Positions 14,932 to 16,380 of a DNA stretch of 16,380 nucleotides are shown piece by piece; the first letter of the stretch is position 1, and the number at the start of each line of letters is the position of its first letter. Below the pieces are notes generated by a model. That model was given only the letters and a program-made list of their open reading frames with translations, was not told the origin of the DNA and ran no database searches. The position numbers and the translations under genes were made by a program. Origin of the DNA: Ktedonobacter sp. 13_1_20CM_4_53_11 (lineage in GTDB: Bacteria; Chloroflexota; Ktedonobacteria; Ktedonobacterales; Ktedonobacteraceae); the NCBI GenBank assembly GCA_001919995.1, contig MNIY01000015.1, positions 1-16,380 of the forward strand, read 5' to 3'.

Positions 14932-15927
14932 TTAGCCACCGATCATTGACATACTGCGGTTTGCGCGTTTAAATCGCTTGTCGCCAATGTAATGTTTTAG
15001 TTCTTTGTTCCAAACAGCGCGACGGATGGTGGCTGCCAGATCATCGTCAGAGGCATCGGAGCGGATGACGGCACGCAGATCGGTCTCTTCAGTCGCGAAG
15101 AGGCAGGTGCGTAATTGGCCGTCAGCAGTCAGGCGGATGCGGTCACAGGTGGCACAGAAGGGTTCGCTGACAGGATTGATAAAGCCGACTTCACCGATCC
15201 CATCACTAAAGGTATAACGACGTGCAGTTTCGGAAGGATCTCCAGTGGTAATGGGAACGAGTGGACCGTATTCGGCTTCGATAATGGCCTTTAATTCGGC
15301 GCCAGTAAGGATATCTTCTTTGCGCCAGATCTGATCAGCGTCAAGCGGCATAAATTCGATCCAACGCATGACATACGCTTTGCGCCGCGCCAGGCGTACA
15401 AAGTCGAGGGCTTCTTCTTCGCTATAGCCGCGTATGGCCACTGCGTTGACTTTTATAGGGTGAATAGAGGGATATTTTTCGAGTTCTTCCAGACCTTCAA
15501 GCACCCGGCTAAGCTGATCACGCCGGGTTAGTTGTGCGAATTTCTCACGAATCAAGGAGTCCAGGCTCACGTTAATGCGATTGAGCCCTGCCTGGGCCAA
15601 CGCGCCCGCTTGCTGTTTCAGTAGGATACCATTGGTGGTCAGGCTCAGGCTGCGCAGTCCCGCGATCTTTCGTAACTGGCGTATGAAATCAGGAACATCT
15701 CGTCGTACAAGTGGCTCACCACCTGTCAGGCGAATTTGCTCTATACCAATGCTGACCGCAACACGGGCAATGCGCTCTAATTCCTCGTAGGAGAGTATCT
15801 CTGCCTTTTTTAACCAGGGTAAACCCTCAGCGGGCATACAGTACGTGCAACGAAAATTGCATTTATCTGTAATAGAGATGCGCATGCTTTTAATGCGACG
15901 GCCATAACTATCAATGAGTAATTCCAT
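14932..15927 (-). CDS. moaA: GTP 3',8-cyclase MoaA (molybdenum cofactor biosynthesis)
   Basis: Full-length radical SAM enzyme of 331 aa that, with MoaC, converts GTP to cyclic pyranopterin monophosphate in the cytosol. SAM cluster C23, C27, C30 in DKCNFRCTYCMPAEG; TGGEP (68-72) contacts SAM; SLTTNG (95-100) and NVSLDSL (119-125) are typical strands. The second [4Fe-4S] site is C258, C261 and C275 in FCATCDRIRLTADGQLRTCLF. The C-terminal Gly-Gly (330-331), needed for GTP processing, is present. The start ATG has AGAGGTGA about 5 bases upstream and a good promoter at 15977-16006. No other moa gene is in the window. Confidence 0.97.
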   Translation of the reverse strand: MELLIDSYGRRIKSMRISITDKCNFRCTYCMPAEGLPWLKKAEILSYEELERIARVAVSIGIEQIRLTGGEPLVRRDVPDFIRQLRKIAGLRSLSLTTNGILLKQQAGALAQAGLNRINVSLDSLIREKFAQLTRRDQLSRVLEGLEELEKYPSIHPIKVNAVAIRGYSEEEALDFVRLARRKAYVMRWIEFMPLDADQIWRKEDILTGAELKAIIEAEYGPLVPITTGDPSETARRYTFSDGIGEVGFINPVSEPFCATCDRIRLTADGQLRTCLFATEETDLRAVIRSDASDDDLAATIRRAVWNKELKHYIGDKRFKRANRSMSMIGG

Positions 15928-16163
15928 CTATATCACCTCTTTGCGGTTGTTCTCTGAAAACCATTTTGTATGATTTACTATAGCACATAAGCGTGCATTT
16001 TGTCATGTACATTATATGCCTTATATTTTTTATTGAAAAGCTGTCACAGCGAATATCATATGCAATGATACAATACTTCTTAAGGAAAAGTTTATCTATG
16101 ATGTTTCATGCAGAGATTCACTCTACCAAGTAGTAGACCAAATTGGAGAATGGTTTAAGCATG
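15928..16163. other. Gap upstream of moaA
   Basis: AT-rich; I found no gene in either strand. It holds the moaA promoter and ribosome site. With the inverted repeat at 16164-16228 it makes a 318-bp interval between moaA and the glutamine synthetase gene. Confidence 0.6.
15977..16006 (-). promoter_or_regulatory. Promoter of moaA
   Basis: Minus strand ATGACA (16001-16006), 18-base spacer, TATAGT (15977-15982), with TGC directly before the -10 (extended -10). The leader to the ATG at 15927 is about 45 bases. Confidence 0.55.
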
Positions 16164-16228
16164 AAATAGCCAGGAAATGCAAGTAAAGCTAGAAAAGCTG
16201 GAGGCACACTTGCATTTCCTGGCTATTT
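16164..16228 (-). terminator. Perfect 21-bp inverted repeat after glnA
   Basis: Arms 16164-16184 and 16208-16228 are exact reverse complements over 21 bases (core GCCAGGAAATGC) with a 23-base loop. It lies 17 bases past the glnA stop, as expected for a terminator, but no strong U-run follows. The long arms and large loop could also mark a MITE-like repeat. Confidence 0.55.
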
Positions 16229-16245
16229 ATCTGTTAATTGACGAA

Positions 16246-16380
16246 CTAGACGTCATAGTAGAGCGCGAACTCGATAGGAGTTGGGCGCAAGCGTATCTCA
16301 TCGGCCTGTGCACGTTTTAGCTCGACAAAATGTTCCAGTACATCTGTTGTAAACACGCCGCCTTCGAGCAGGAAGCTATG
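16246..16380 (-). CDS. glnA: Glutamine synthetase type I, C-terminal end (partial)
   Basis: The last 44 codons of a gene whose start lies beyond the window's right edge. It ends [19 protein letters not shown] then [15 protein letters not shown], closely matching the C-terminus of GS type I enzymes ([13 protein letters not shown] in many). The enzyme makes glutamine from glutamate, ammonia and ATP as a cytosolic dodecamer. The adenylylation region, about 70 residues from the end in GSI-beta, is outside the window, so the mode of control cannot be judged. TAG stop at 16246-16248. Confidence 0.93.
   Translation of the reverse strand, partial: HSFLLEGGVFTTDVLEHFVELKRAQADEIRLRPTPIEFALYYDV

Overview
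The window reads as a chromosomal stretch of a Gram-positive-like, non-proteobacterial genome with medium GC. Gene content (SMC away from ftsY/rnc, a short NarL-type two-component pair, an actinobacterial/Chloroflexi-style GlnA tail, a class V aminotransferase, a tandem ThyX-like protein) suggests Chloroflexota, perhaps class Ktedonobacteria. That placement is an impression from protein sequence, not a computed result. I see no CRISPR array, tRNA, rRNA, insertion sequence or phage module.

Layout. 189-1806 (minus) is a two-gene two-component operon behind a near-consensus promoter. Its membrane sensor has the dimerisation/phospho-His domain but no ATP-binding domain, and it is followed by a NarL/FixJ response regulator. 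2145-3275 (minus) is a DegT/DnrJ-type sugar aminotransferase. 3380-5166 (minus) is a tight operon of a YggX-like Fe(II)-trafficking protein and a B12-binding-type radical SAM protein. 5228-6202 (plus, divergent) is a methionyl-tRNA-formyltransferase-like enzyme. 6177-6575 (minus) is a CheY-like receiver. 6838-10602 (plus) is SMC. 10643-11893 (minus) is a class V PLP enzyme, 11935-12468 (plus) a GNAT acetyltransferase, 12505-14244 (minus) a tandem ThyX-domain protein, 14489-14758 (minus) a small excisionase/MerR-type HTH protein and 14932-15927 (minus) MoaA. 16246-16380 (minus) is the last 44 codons of a type I glutamine synthetase, followed by a perfect 21-bp inverted repeat.

Main discovery. 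The radical SAM gene appears to stop at UGA (3419-3421), but the frame continues for 12 codons to a TAA and reads ...WFC-UGA-AEPTAGQLDQAL. This matches the CUAEP/CCAEP C-terminal tail that names a radical SAM (seleno)protein family. Nineteen nucleotides after the UGA begins the five-base loop of a 7-bp hairpin (one bulged A, G at the second loop position), which fits the published bacterial SECIS rules. I therefore annotate the gene as a selenoprotein with a Cys-Sec redox tail. Gene callers would cut it short. Its setting is a YggX gene overlapping it by ATGA, a divergent formyltransferase sharing the promoter region, and an amino-sugar-type aminotransferase downstream. This could be an undescribed iron/selenium/B12-dependent pathway acting on a formylated amino compound. 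The pathway is inference; the extended reading frame and hairpin are visible in the sequence.
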